NCBI GenBank assembly: GCA_028819495.1
Contig: JAPPLI010000165.1
Span: 1 to 45,881 of the forward strand
Source of the DNA: Gammaproteobacteria bacterium
GTDB lineage: Bacteria > Pseudomonadota > Gammaproteobacteria > Eutrophobiales > Eutrophobiaceae
Direction of reading: 5' to 3'
Length of the DNA stretch: 45,881 bases
The notes under the pieces were generated by a model, which did not search any database, had not been told where the DNA came from, and saw only the letters and a list, made by a program, of their open reading frames with translations. Shown here piece after piece: positions 16,586 to 25,361 of the stretch (the first letter of the stretch is position 1; each line of letters opens with the position of its first letter). The translations under genes and the position numbers were made by a program.

Positions 16586-17619
16586 ATAGCGCTTGCTTTG
16601 GCGCCTTCATAAACAACAGTACCCAGCCTGCCCTCCAGAACATTGGTCAGCTTCAAGCCGGCAGCCTCATACAGGGTTTTGAATTCATCTTCGGTGCGCT
16701 CCGCTCCCCCGAACCATAGCAACATCAACATGTCCCACCACGCCGGCGTGACGCCCCAGTGTTCCACGCAGTCATTCAGTTGTTCATCGCTTGAGGGGAG
16801 CTTCTGCTCCATGACAAGGATACGCGCAGTATCGGGCATGCGCGCCGCGATGTTTGTCAGTATTTGCCTGCAGGGCTCATCGGCCCAGCAATGCATGATG
16901 TTACGCATCATGTAGGCGTCACCGTCACCAGGTATGGATTCCGGTTTGAAGAAGTCTCCCGCGACACACACACATCTTCCCGATAATCCTGCTTCACTGA
17001 TATAACCTTGCGCGCGCCGCGCTGTTTCAGGCTGCTCATAGAGAATACCTTTCATGTCCGGGTGTGCCTTCAGTATTTCAATCAGGTGACCGCCATCACC
17101 GCCCGCGATATCTACCAGTGTGTTGATGCTGTCGAAATCATAAATCCCCAGGAGAGGCGCCGGCGCATCAAAATAGTAGGAGCGCATCGCCTTGTCGAAA
17201 ATCATGATGGGGTCCTCGTCCCTGCCCCATTCGAGATACCAGTCCTTTTTCACGTCCGGTATGGCGTCCTCCAGTTCCACGGCTTCGCCCAACCTGGACC
17301 ATACATCCAGGTCGCTTGCGGCGAGCAGGATCTTGGACCGCTGGCTCCGGGCATGATCGGTACGCAGCAGGTCGCTTATTTCGGTCAATGAGAACCTGCC
17401 GTCCTGCAGGCGGAATATCCCGGATGTGGTCATCGCCCGCAACAGGCGGTAAACGGACCTCGCCGGCAATCCGACTGCAGCCGCTACGTCCTCTGCCGTT
17501 CGCGGCCCGTCTTTCAGGCAATCGGGAATTTTATTGACCGTAACGAAATACAGGGCGGCCGCCAGTTGGTGGCCCGTGGCCAACTGCAGGAGTTTGTTTT
17601 CCAATACCGCCTGATTCAT
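16582..17619 (-). CDS. SAM-dependent O-methyltransferase
   Basis: The 345-residue protein has the layout of plant-type/ASMT-like O-methyltransferases. An N-terminal winged-helix dimerisation domain (about 1-95) is followed by the class I Rossmann fold with motif I VDIAGGDGG (169-177), an acidic YEQP at the end of strand 2 and VAGDFFKP. MRNIMHCWAD has the catalytic-base position at His243. It should methylate a hydroxyl on an aromatic or similar substrate with SAM. It is the first gene of the four-gene minus-strand operon and overlaps the next gene by ATGA. Its promoter must lie in the 57 nt between it and hsdR, where GTAACC-N12-GGTTAC (17657-17680) forms a loose dyad. Confidence 0.9.
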   Translation of the reverse strand: MNQAVLENKLLQLATGHQLAAALYFVTVNKIPDCLKDGPRTAEDVAAAVGLPARSVYRLLRAMTTSGIFRLQDGRFSLTEISDLLRTDHARSQRSKILLAASDLDVWSRLGEAVELEDAIPDVKKDWYLEWGRDEDPIMIFDKAMRSYYFDAPAPLLGIYDFDSINTLVDIAGGDGGHLIEILKAHPDMKGILYEQPETARRAQGYISEAGLSGRCVCVAGDFFKPESIPGDGDAYMMRNIMHCWADEPCRQILTNIAARMPDTARILVMEQKLPSSDEQLNDCVEHWGVTPAWWDMLMLLWFGGAERTEDEFKTLYEAAGLKLTNVLEGRLGTVVYEGAKASAI

Positions 17620-17676
17620 GACATTCGGATAATATCACGAAGGCAATGGTATGGATGTAACCCTATATGAGTATGG

Positions 17677-20600
17677 TTACGCTGCTTCGTCCTCGATATA
17701 AGTCAGGTTAAAAACAGTCTGTTGCAACCAGCGCCGAAACGAATCGTTATCCATGAACTCCTTGAAGAACTCCGTATCGACCTCAAGTAAACCGGTTATT
17801 TCTCGGGAAAGGGCGTTGTCGCATTCAATGCGTGCATTTTGCCTGTCGGAATTTTCCCTGGCATTCTGGTAAGAAGTGTCAGCCGCAACTCTGGTCGGTA
17901 TTTCTTCCGTAATCAACTTGCGCACGCGGTCTTCATCACTCCACTCTATACCGCCAAACAGTTCATTGAAATTCCTGATTATGTTTGACAGGTGATCGAG
18001 TTCAGGTTCCGGTCTGCCGCCTACGCCTGTGGGCGTCGGTTCGATTTCAGCGTCCTCATCCGGTAGTTGAAGCTTCACTGTTGCCTGTTTTTCGGCCAGG
18101 TAGCTGTCCATATCGATTGTTTCAAGGATGCCTTTGGAAAGATCCTCTTCGACAGGGGCTGGCAATTTGGGAACCAGGAAAGTAAGAAATATAGAGAGTT
18201 TTTCCCATTCCAGGTTCTTGTATGACAGAATTTGAGAGAGAAAACCATAAGTACGCAGGAATGCCTTGGCCTTGCCTTTAAATTCCACCTGTCCATCCTC
18301 ATCGAGGTCTGCCTTGTAATTGGCGACACACACATCCAGTATCGGGTCAAGCTTGTCGCGTTCTGCATTATTCAGGAACAGTGTTACAAATTCTTCGACC
18401 TGTGCGTCTGTATATACCTGATATGCGTCAAGTTCGCCCTTGAGATCATGCAGTTTATCGGGGTCGGTCTCATCTGCCAGGATGGTGGTTCGATAGTAGT
18501 CGGCAAAGGCTTCTTTAATGGTTTTCGTTTCATTCATAAAGTCCAGTACAAAGACATCGTACTTCTGCGGGTGGGCGCGATTCAGTCGGGATAATGTTTG
18601 CACTGCCTTGATGCCCGAGAGAACTTTGTCTACGTACATGGTATGCAACAGAGGCTCGTCGTATCCGGTCTGGAACTTGTCTGCGCAGATCAGGATGCGG
18701 TAGGGGTCTTCCTGTATCCTGTCAACTATCTTGGCGGATGAGAAGCCATTCAGGGATACTTCGCTGACTTTTGCGCCCCCATACTCATGCTCGCCGGAAA
18801 AGGCAATGATTGCCTGGTATGGGCTTTTACGCTCAGTCAGGTAGTCGGAAACGGCATGGAAGTATTTTATTGTGCGGTTAATACTGCCCGTCACCAGCAT
18901 GGCCCGCGCCTTTCCGCCGATCTTGCCGGGAGCAAGCACCTGTTCGTGGAGATGATCTACTATAATTTCCGCCTTTTTGCGGATAGCGTGTTCGTGGCCT
19001 TCGACATAACGGCGCAGCTTCTTCTGTGCTCGTTTTTTGTCGAATGTCGGGTCATCTTCTATTTTCTTGATCAGTTTGTAATAGCTGGAAACCGGCGTGT
19101 AGTGGCGCAGCACGTCCAGGATGAAACCCTCCTGGATGGCCTGCTTCATGGTATAGCTGTGGAATGGCAGGTGTCGCACCACGCCGTCCGGTTGTGGCTG
19201 CTTTATTCCGAAAATCTCCAGTGTCTTGTTCTTGGGCGTGGCAGTAAAAGCAAAATAGCTGGCGTTGGGGAGCAGCTTCTTGGACTCAATAAGACGGTTG
19301 ATCCGGTCTTCTACCGTCTCGTCGTCATTCTCTTCTCCGGCTTCGGAAAGAGCCTGTGCCAGGGCTGCGGAAGTGCGCCCTCCCTGGCCTGAATGCGCTT
19401 CGTCAATGATGATGGCAAAATTCCGCCCACGATGCGCGCCGCCTATCTCATCCAGGATGAAGGGGAACTTCTGTACTGTAGAAATGATGATCTTTTTTCC
19501 TTGCTCAATGAACTTGCCCAAGTCGCCTGAGGTTTTAGCGTGTCCAACAGTGGAGCCTATCTGGGCGTATTGTCTGATGGTGTCGCGAATTTGTTTATCC
19601 AGGACGATGCGGTCGGTCACTACGATTATCGAATCAAAAATCGAAGTGCCATCGCTTTCCAGACCAATTAGCTGGTGTGACAGCCAAGCGATGGAATTTG
19701 ACTTGCCGCTGCCTGCCGAGTGCTGGATCAGATAGCGTTGTCCAACGCCTTTTGTGCCGGCATCAGCCAGAAGTTTACGCACCACATCAAGTTGATGGTA
19801 ACGCGGCCAGATTTGAGTTTTCTTCTTCTGTCCGGTCTTTTCATCCTTTAAGATCACCACCTGGGCATAGTTTTCGATGATGTTTGTCAAGCTCTCCCGT
19901 GTCAAAATCTGTTTCCACAGGTAGTCAATCTTGAGGCCGTCGGGGTTGGGGGGATTGCCGGCGCCATCGTTCCAGCCCTTATTGAAAGGCAGGAACCACG
20001 ATGCCTTGCCCTTCAAGTGAGTACAGAACTTTATTTCCTGGTCATCTACGGCAAAATGCGCCATACAGCGGCCAAATTTGAACAACTTTTCGTTCGGGTC
20101 ACGGTCGCGCCGGTATTGCTGAACTGCATCTTCAACCGTCTGCTTGGTCAGGTTGTTCTTCAACTCAAAGGTGAATACCGGCAAGCCATTGATGAACAGC
20201 CCGAGGTCAAGCGAGTTTTGCGTATTTGCCTGGCTGTAACGCAACTGCCTGGTAACCGAAAAACGGTTCATTCCGTATCGCTCCAAGGCTTTCTCATTGC
20301 CCGGTGACGGAGTTCCGTAAAACAGGTCGAGATCGTGAGCGCCGTGCTTAATGCCCTTGCGCAAAACGTCTATGATGCCGCGCTTGGCAATTTCACGTTC
20401 CAGTCTTGCAAGGAATTTGCGCCTTGTCGGACCGTCTTCGTCAAGAGATAAGGAGCCGGCAGTCTCAGGCTGAGTTGCGCGCAGGAAGGTGGAGAGTTGT
20501 TCCAGGTCTATACAGTATTCGCGATCGTAATCGTTCGGGGAACCGCACAACCAGCCGACGCCGCCATAAGGAACTGCGGTTTTTCCTAACTCATCAAAAG

Positions 20601-20736
20601 TTACTTGCTTTTGGGACGGTGGGATTTCCGTAAGCGCATTATCCCTGGGTGGGTCGCAAGGAAGACCTGTTAAAGCGGTGCATATCAGACGTTCCAGACC
20701 GCGTTCGGTGGTGTCAGTGGTCATCAATGCCGCCAT
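17677..20736 (-). CDS. hsdR: Type I restriction endonuclease subunit R
   Basis: The 1019-residue protein is the motor and nuclease subunit of a type I restriction-modification complex (R2M2S). The N-terminal nuclease domain has the PD-(D/E)xK-type residues Asp177 and Glu191-x-Lys193 in LDLGLFINGLPVFTFELK. The helicase part has Walker A SAGSGKS (340-346), DEAH (445-448), FTATP and the motif VI-type VQTLSRLNRAHP. Length is normal. It is the left-most gene of the defence island. The other subunits are on the same strand: hsdS at 21739-23154 and hsdM 16 kb away at 36554-38548. A 417-nt non-coding region with repeats separates it from the macro-domain gene upstream. Confidence 0.95.
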   Translation of the reverse strand: MAALMTTDTTERGLERLICTALTGLPCDPPRDNALTEIPPSQKQVTFDELGKTAVPYGGVGWLCGSPNDYDREYCIDLEQLSTFLRATQPETAGSLSLDEDGPTRRKFLARLEREIAKRGIIDVLRKGIKHGAHDLDLFYGTPSPGNEKALERYGMNRFSVTRQLRYSQANTQNSLDLGLFINGLPVFTFELKNNLTKQTVEDAVQQYRRDRDPNEKLFKFGRCMAHFAVDDQEIKFCTHLKGKASWFLPFNKGWNDGAGNPPNPDGLKIDYLWKQILTRESLTNIIENYAQVVILKDEKTGQKKKTQIWPRYHQLDVVRKLLADAGTKGVGQRYLIQHSAGSGKSNSIAWLSHQLIGLESDGTSIFDSIIVVTDRIVLDKQIRDTIRQYAQIGSTVGHAKTSGDLGKFIEQGKKIIISTVQKFPFILDEIGGAHRGRNFAIIIDEAHSGQGGRTSAALAQALSEAGEENDDETVEDRINRLIESKKLLPNASYFAFTATPKNKTLEIFGIKQPQPDGVVRHLPFHSYTMKQAIQEGFILDVLRHYTPVSSYYKLIKKIEDDPTFDKKRAQKKLRRYVEGHEHAIRKKAEIIVDHLHEQVLAPGKIGGKARAMLVTGSINRTIKYFHAVSDYLTERKSPYQAIIAFSGEHEYGGAKVSEVSLNGFSSAKIVDRIQEDPYRILICADKFQTGYDEPLLHTMYVDKVLSGIKAVQTLSRLNRAHPQKYDVFVLDFMNETKTIKEAFADYYRTTILADETDPDKLHDLKGELDAYQVYTDAQVEEFVTLFLNNAERDKLDPILDVCVANYKADLDEDGQVEFKGKAKAFLRTYGFLSQILSYKNLEWEKLSIFLTFLVPKLPAPVEEDLSKGILETIDMDSYLAEKQATVKLQLPDEDAEIEPTPTGVGGRPEPELDHLSNIIRNFNELFGGIEWSDEDRVRKLITEEIPTRVAADTSYQNARENSDRQNARIECDNALSREITGLLEVDTEFFKEFMDNDSFRRWLQQTVFNLTYIEDEAA

Positions 20737-20870
20737 ATATCATGGTCGTGGTTCACCTCTCATTGTAAACAGAAGCAGGGCAGGACTTCAATCACTGTGA
20801 TTGTCAGTCCGCCTTTGTCTTGGAAAATTCATCCTGTCCGTCGGTCGTATCCATAAAAAAGCGAAAAAAG

Positions 20871-20903
20871 TGTTTAACAGTGTTTAACAGTGCATAACAG
20901 TGT
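20871..20903. repeat. Tandem 10-bp repeats (TGTTTAACAG)
   Basis: Two exact copies of TGTTTAACAG (20871-20880, 20881-20890) are followed by TGCATAACAG (20891-20900) and a partial TGT. The period is close to one helical turn, so a protein could bind each copy on the same DNA face. An A-rich tract flanks both sides. The array lies about 135 nt upstream of the hsdR start. Confidence 0.7.
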
Positions 20904-20939
20904 AAAAAAAGTAAAACAAAAACATATAGTTATGGAATT

Positions 20940-21002
20940 AATTGCGTCGGATTGCGTAATTTATTACGTTATTTTGCTTATTTTTTCTCTCTTGACGCAA
21001 TT
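20940..21002. repeat. Nested inverted repeats between macro gene and hsdR
   Basis: AATTGCGTC (20940-20948) pairs with GACGCAATT (20994-21002). Between them CGTAAT (20955-20960) pairs with ATTACG (20963-20968). Together they could form a branched RNA or cruciform, a transcript end for the macro gene, or operator sites for hsdR. Confidence 0.45.
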
Positions 21003-21153
21003 CCAGTCGCCAGCCTCCTTGAATACCAGAATTTATAATTTCTGAATGTTGTTCATACAGTTCGCTTGTCAGAGTTCCCGACCTTTATAACGCAGAGTAG
21101 CTCAGCCGTTCCAGACAGAGGATTCGAAGCCTTCGACAAGTTCGGAAACCCGT

Positions 21154-21660
21154 TCAAATCGTTGCGGGCACATCAGTCGAACGATTGACTTTTGTATCTG
21201 CCAATGAATCACTTGGCTCAAATAAAATGGCTTTCATGCCTCCAAATTGCTCCAGCATTTTCTCAATGCGCGGGCGTACTTCAAACCAATCCAATCCCCC
21301 CAAACCGCTGCCCAAAGGTGGTATGGCAATCGACTGAATATTGTGCGACCTGATTTCCTCTGCCAGCGCAATAAGCCCGGCGTCAATGTCTTCCATCCGG
21401 CTATTTTCGCGCCAATGACGTTTAGTTGGGAAGTTGATGATATAGCGGGGATTCGTCAATCGGCCTGTTTCGTAAACGAACATCTGTCCCGGTTGTACCT
21501 CTTTCTGCTTGCAAGCGACGGCGTAGGATTTGAAGTTTTCGGGAAAGACTTCCTTGAACTGGAGAGCAAGCCCGCGCCCCATGGTACCAACACAATTGAC
21601 GGTATTGACCAATGCTTCAGTGTCCTCGGTGAGGATGTCGCCTGTCTTGAACTTGATCAT
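21154..21660 (-). CDS. DarG-like macro-domain protein (ADP-ribosylglycohydrolase fold)
   Basis: The 168-residue protein is a single macro domain. IKFKTGDILTEDTEALVNTVNCVG and MGRGLALQFK match the ADP-ribose-binding and catalytic loops of DarG and related TARG1-type enzymes, which remove ADP-ribose from thymidine or glutamate. The second glycine-rich loop is PPLGSGLGGLDW. Full DarG has an extra C-terminal domain that is absent here, and no DarT toxin gene is found next to it. It is in line with hsdS (78 nt upstream) and has a good ribosome binding site (GAGGAAGG). It could neutralise ADP-ribosylating or NAD-using effectors, or be a remnant of a DarTG locus. Confidence 0.88.
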   Translation of the reverse strand: MIKFKTGDILTEDTEALVNTVNCVGTMGRGLALQFKEVFPENFKSYAVACKQKEVQPGQMFVYETGRLTNPRYIINFPTKRHWRENSRMEDIDAGLIALAEEIRSHNIQSIAIPPLGSGLGGLDWFEVRPRIEKMLEQFGGMKAILFEPSDSLADTKVNRSTDVPATI

Positions 21661-21738
21661 GCCTTACGCCTTCCTCTAACGGTGTCAGTTGCCTGTAATT
21701 TCAACCTGCGGCTTTGTACGGAGTAGCCCTGATGCTAT

Positions 21739-23154
21739 TCAGCCCGATTGTAGTTCCGGTTTGTCGGAGATACTCAACTCGTCATGTGCTTCCGGTAGTT
21801 TAAATGCGGCCTCACGAACGTCAAGTTTGCCGGTAACCACGTCGGCGGTAAGACGGGTGCGATATTCTTTCAGGAGTTCGATTTCACGACGAGCGCGGCT
21901 GGTGGTCGCGTTAATGTCAGCAGTCGTTTTTTCGAGATATTCGACGATGGAGGTTTGTTCGGCAAGGGGAGGAAGGGGGATTGAGTAGTTAGCTATGAAA
22001 CTTGATGGTACTCGTTGTTGCCCGGCGGCTCCCGTCATGGCATCCGCTCCCAGTCTGCGAAACTCGGAAACCTTGGTGAGAAGATAAAGAAACTGGGGTG
22101 AGACGAGAGATTTCGCTCTCAGCACATGAAATTCAGTTGACCCAAAACCGATTTCCGTTGGTAATGAATGGAGGTAAGCACCTTTGCCATTTTCGAAGCA
22201 GGGAGTAATCTTGGCGACCAGGACATCATTTCGTCGAAAATAGGTAAAGCCATTCCAAACCTTGGAGGCAGGCAGGATTTCTGGGTCAATTCGTCCATCT
22301 GACCAGACACGTTCCATAGGAAGAAATGTTATGGGCGTATCCAGCCTAAGAGAGATATGTGATTCTGTGCGACTTGGGTTTAACGTAGCAGCGCGTTTCA
22401 ACCGCCACACTTCCCAATGCGCTGGTACATCACCGAGCCACTCGACTCCAGAGGACTTCAGGCGAACATTTGGGTCGAGGCCTCGGGTCACTGCACGATG
22501 GATGACGGTCTGTCGCTGCTCCTCTAGTAGGTTGATGAGCTGCTCTTTGGAGTTAATGCAGCGGCTTATACGTTCGTTAACATAACCGAGATAACGGACA
22601 ATAGCGGTTTGTTCGGGGAGGGGTGGAACAGGAAGCCAGACAGACTTGATATCTGCATGTGAAAGCCCGTATCTGGTTACACCTTTCGCCGCGATATGGA
22701 ACTGATAAGCTAAGCTTTCGCTCTGCAGAGCACGCAGCAAATATCCCCCTTTAATCTCATGTTCTCTTGGGCGTAACAAAGCCAGGTGATAACCCGAAAT
22801 AAGATCGGAAGCGGGCTCTGTAACCAGTGCGGGAACCCCAATATCATCCCAGGACTCGGAGTCCTTAGTGATAAGAACATCATCTTTCTCAAGCCGGAAA
22901 TGTTCAATTTCTTCAGTAGTTGCAGTCGCCTGCATGAAGGCTATCTTTTCGTTGATATACTCATTCTTGTAGACATCAATGTAGTTACAGAGACGGATCG
23001 GTTTTTCGTCTTCCTTTACATGTTTATCTACGTTACTGACTCGCATATCCATAGCATTCCGAAGCCGTCTTACCTTCCAGTGAGCTGGCACGTCCCCCAG
23101 CCATTCAACGCCAGAGAACTTATAGTCGGGATAAGATTTGAGTATAGAATCCAT
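21739..23154 (-). CDS. hsdS: Type I restriction-modification specificity subunit S
   Basis: The 471-residue protein has the two-TRD organisation of HsdS. Each half starts with a GVEWLGDVPAHW segment (residues 15-26 and 236-247) and ends with the LPxPPLxEQTxIVxYL segment and a conserved helix (about 176-225 and 405-450). The two target-recognition domains differ, so a bipartite asymmetric DNA site is expected. It would bring HsdM and HsdR to the target. Its gene is separated from hsdM by 13.4 kb of other defence genes. It is divergent from the Argonaute gene across a 206-nt promoter region. Confidence 0.93.
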   Translation of the reverse strand: MDSILKSYPDYKFSGVEWLGDVPAHWKVRRLRNAMDMRVSNVDKHVKEDEKPIRLCNYIDVYKNEYINEKIAFMQATATTEEIEHFRLEKDDVLITKDSESWDDIGVPALVTEPASDLISGYHLALLRPREHEIKGGYLLRALQSESLAYQFHIAAKGVTRYGLSHADIKSVWLPVPPLPEQTAIVRYLGYVNERISRCINSKEQLINLLEEQRQTVIHRAVTRGLDPNVRLKSSGVEWLGDVPAHWEVWRLKRAATLNPSRTESHISLRLDTPITFLPMERVWSDGRIDPEILPASKVWNGFTYFRRNDVLVAKITPCFENGKGAYLHSLPTEIGFGSTEFHVLRAKSLVSPQFLYLLTKVSEFRRLGADAMTGAAGQQRVPSSFIANYSIPLPPLAEQTSIVEYLEKTTADINATTSRARREIELLKEYRTRLTADVVTGKLDVREAAFKLPEAHDELSISDKPELQSG

Positions 23155-23243
23155 AGTCAGTTTTCATGTTCTCTTCTCAATCTCCCGCGCAGCACTGCCT
23201 GAATGTAGCTGTGTATTGTATCCGTCTGCTCCCTCGCTTGACG

Positions 23244-23252
23244 TGGTATACT
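23244..23252 (+). promoter_or_regulatory. Extended -10 element candidate upstream of the Argonaute gene
   Basis: TGGTATACT is a TGnTATAcT-type extended -10 hexamer, about 109 nt before the Argonaute ATG, in the 206-nt region between it and the divergent hsdS. The GTATAC core is palindromic, so it could also serve hsdS. No good -35 box is evident. Confidence 0.3.
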
Positions 23253-23360
23253 GACCATTGTCACCTAAACGACATGTCTATGCCAATCAGACCGTTAAGG
23301 TTCATATCAAAATTGCCGCAAAATGTGGTTGCTTAATTTAGAGCAATGTAATCTTTTCTT

Positions 23361-25361
23361 ATGAAACAGCCCCTTCTAATAAATTGTTATCCCATACGAG
23401 TCAAAAAGGAGCAGGCCACAATTTATTATTCTGAATCTGAGTCTGATCACCTTATAAAAGCTTCAAAGCCAAGACTAACCTTAGAGAAAGGAGATAGAGG
23501 TAAATTTATATATTGGTCTCCAGTAAATGTGGAAAATACTGAACCGTCAGAAATTAACACATCTGATCACAGAAGCCTTTTTCGAGATTATTTAAATGAA
23601 AAGTTGTATTCATACTGTAAAGGTATGGGCTTTGTTCATAAACGATCCTTTCTTGGAGGCACTGAAATATGGTTGCCGGAACAAGCGGGGTCAGATCCAG
23701 GGGTTTATATCTATAAAGTCTTCAATATCCGGATACTTAGCCCAAAAGATCAATGTGCAACCGAGACGGGTTGGACTCTATTAGTTTCTTATGGTGGAAA
23801 GCGAAAAACTGTCAAAAAAGAAGCGCCACAAAGCCTGATAAAAACCTTCATTAGTTCAAAGGAGGTTTTGAAGGTAGCCAAATTGAAAGATAGCGTCCTT
23901 CCTGATGATATTGAAGTCATATTAAACCTTAAGATCGCACAAGCCCTTGATATCCCTTGGCGCTATTACAAAGAACGGAATAAGTATAAGGCAAACTTTT
24001 CACAGATTTCTATATTCTATGATGAACATCTTAAGGGAAAGCACATAGGCGATATAATACATGTCTTGGAAGCAGGAATGGCAGAGGTATTGGAATCACG
24101 AGTAAGGAGAGCGCCTGTTGAAACAAACGTTCTTGAATTTAAAGGTAGTAACACCCACTTCAATGCCTATATTGGTCTTAAAGAGAACGGTCCTCTCGCC
24201 AGCCCTAACATCGATTCATATAAGTTTTTTTTCATTTTTCACGAGGACAGTCGAGAGCAGGCAAACAAACTATATCAATACCTTAATCGCGGATTTAAGG
24301 GATACCCCGGATTAAAAAGTTTTGTTGATGTCAATTTATCCCTTGATACTGACAAGACCATCAAATTCAGTAATTTTGATCGTCCATCAGATGAAATTAT
24401 TGATGGTGTGAGGAAAAAGAACTTTTCGGAAAATGAGAGTTATTTTGCAATTTATTTATCTCCAATAAGCCGGGATGAAATGGATGAAGAAAAGAAGGCT
24501 GATTATTACCGGGTAAAAAATGAATTACTTTCAAAAAATATAGCTTCTCAAGTCATATTTCGTGAAAATATTGAAAATCCGAATTTCAATTTTTTCCTGC
24601 CTAACATTTCTATCGCAATTCTTGCCAAATTAGGCGGGAGGCCCTGGCGGTTAAGTCGACAAGTAAAGGATGAGTTAATTATAGGTGTTGGGGCATACAG
24701 GCAGGATAACAGTAAATATCTTGGCACCACGTTCAGTTTTCGTAATGATGGTACGTTTCTTGGATTTGACGCTACCGAGTGTCCCGATGTTCAAGAATTA
24801 GGAGTATTTTTCAAGCAGACGATAAGCTCATTTGTTTCTGAAATGTCAGAGCTCAAGCGAGTTGTAGTGCATTTTTTCAAAAAAATGAACTCAGATGAAG
24901 AGAGGCAGCTAACTGGCGTCTTTTCTGACCTTGGCCTGCGGGTTCCTTATTTTGTTCTAAATGTTACCGAGGGAAATGGCCATGAATATCTGGTAATAGA
25001 CGACAAATATGCCGGAAAAATGCCAAGGAGCGGGATTTGTGTGAAATTAAAAACTGGCGAGTTTTTGTTATGTAACAATACCAGATATAAAGAACATACC
25101 GGGGCCAGGATTGATGAGTTTCCTTTTCCCTTAAAAATATCGGTTTCTAAACCTTCTCCACGAACTATAACCGACGAGGTAATTCACGATCTGATCGATC
25201 AAATTTACCAATTTTCAAGAATGTATTGGCGAAGTGTGAAACAACGTGCTATGCCAGTTACGATTCTTTATTCTGAGATGATTGCAAAAATGGCGGCAAA
25301 TCTGCCAGATAAAGCTATACCAGATACAAGCATCGCAAAGAGAACTTTGTGGTTTCTATGA
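23361..25361 (+). CDS. Prokaryotic Argonaute, long-B-like, catalytically inactive PIWI
   Basis: The 666-residue protein has a C-terminal MID-PIWI module. The MID-type helix YYRVKNELLSKNIASQVIF (382-400) supplies Lys and Gln for the guide 5' end. PIWI spans about 438-666, ending PVTILYSEMIAKM...SIAKRTLWFL. The DEDX tetrad is broken: where active enzymes have IGxD it reads IGVG (441-444), and VVVHFFKKM (501-509) lacks the third acidic residue. About 370 residues before MID are longer than in short Argonautes and fit N/L1 plus a reduced PAZ, so I class it as long-B. It should use a guide to sense invader nucleic acid without cutting. The SIR2 gene follows with a 4-nt ATGA overlap. Base composition is visibly more AT-rich than the neighbours. 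Confidence 0.85.
   Translation: MKQPLLINCYPIRVKKEQATIYYSESESDHLIKASKPRLTLEKGDRGKFIYWSPVNVENTEPSEINTSDHRSLFRDYLNEKLYSYCKGMGFVHKRSFLGGTEIWLPEQAGSDPGVYIYKVFNIRILSPKDQCATETGWTLLVSYGGKRKTVKKEAPQSLIKTFISSKEVLKVAKLKDSVLPDDIEVILNLKIAQALDIPWRYYKERNKYKANFSQISIFYDEHLKGKHIGDIIHVLEAGMAEVLESRVRRAPVETNVLEFKGSNTHFNAYIGLKENGPLASPNIDSYKFFFIFHEDSREQANKLYQYLNRGFKGYPGLKSFVDVNLSLDTDKTIKFSNFDRPSDEIIDGVRKKNFSENESYFAIYLSPISRDEMDEEKKADYYRVKNELLSKNIASQVIFRENIENPNFNFFLPNISIAILAKLGGRPWRLSRQVKDELIIGVGAYRQDNSKYLGTTFSFRNDGTFLGFDATECPDVQELGVFFKQTISSFVSEMSELKRVVVHFFKKMNSDEERQLTGVFSDLGLRVPYFVLNVTEGNGHEYLVIDDKYAGKMPRSGICVKLKTGEFLLCNNTRYKEHTGARIDEFPFPLKISVSKPSPRTITDEVIHDLIDQIYQFSRMYWRSVKQRAMPVTILYSEMIAKMAANLPDKAIPDTSIAKRTLWFL

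Larger units (their letters stand above)
20737..21153. other. Non-coding region upstream of hsdR
   Basis: This 417-nt stretch has no supported ORF. It holds 10-bp tandem repeats, an A-rich tract, and nested inverted repeats (annotated separately). The hsdR promoter probably lies here. A GTTCAAATC and an AGTAGCTCAG near 21100-21165 look tRNA-like but do not fold into a cloverleaf. Confidence 0.6.

Noticed and set aside
18787-19392. 201-codon plus-strand frame
   Set aside because: Antisense to hsdR helicase motifs; no independent support.
20871-20903. CRISPR-like array
   Set aside because: Repeats are only 10 bp, contiguous and without spacers; no cas genes are present.
21095-21180. tRNA-like patches (AGTAGCTCAG, GTTCAAATC) upstream of hsdR
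   Set aside because: The D- and T-stem positions do not pair and no acceptor stem forms; part of it is the coding end of the macro-domain gene. A decayed tRNA/att remnant is possible but not supported.
21154-21660. Complete DarTG toxin-antitoxin system
   Set aside because: No DarT-type ADP-ribosyltransferase gene is found on either side, and the DarG C-terminal domain is absent.
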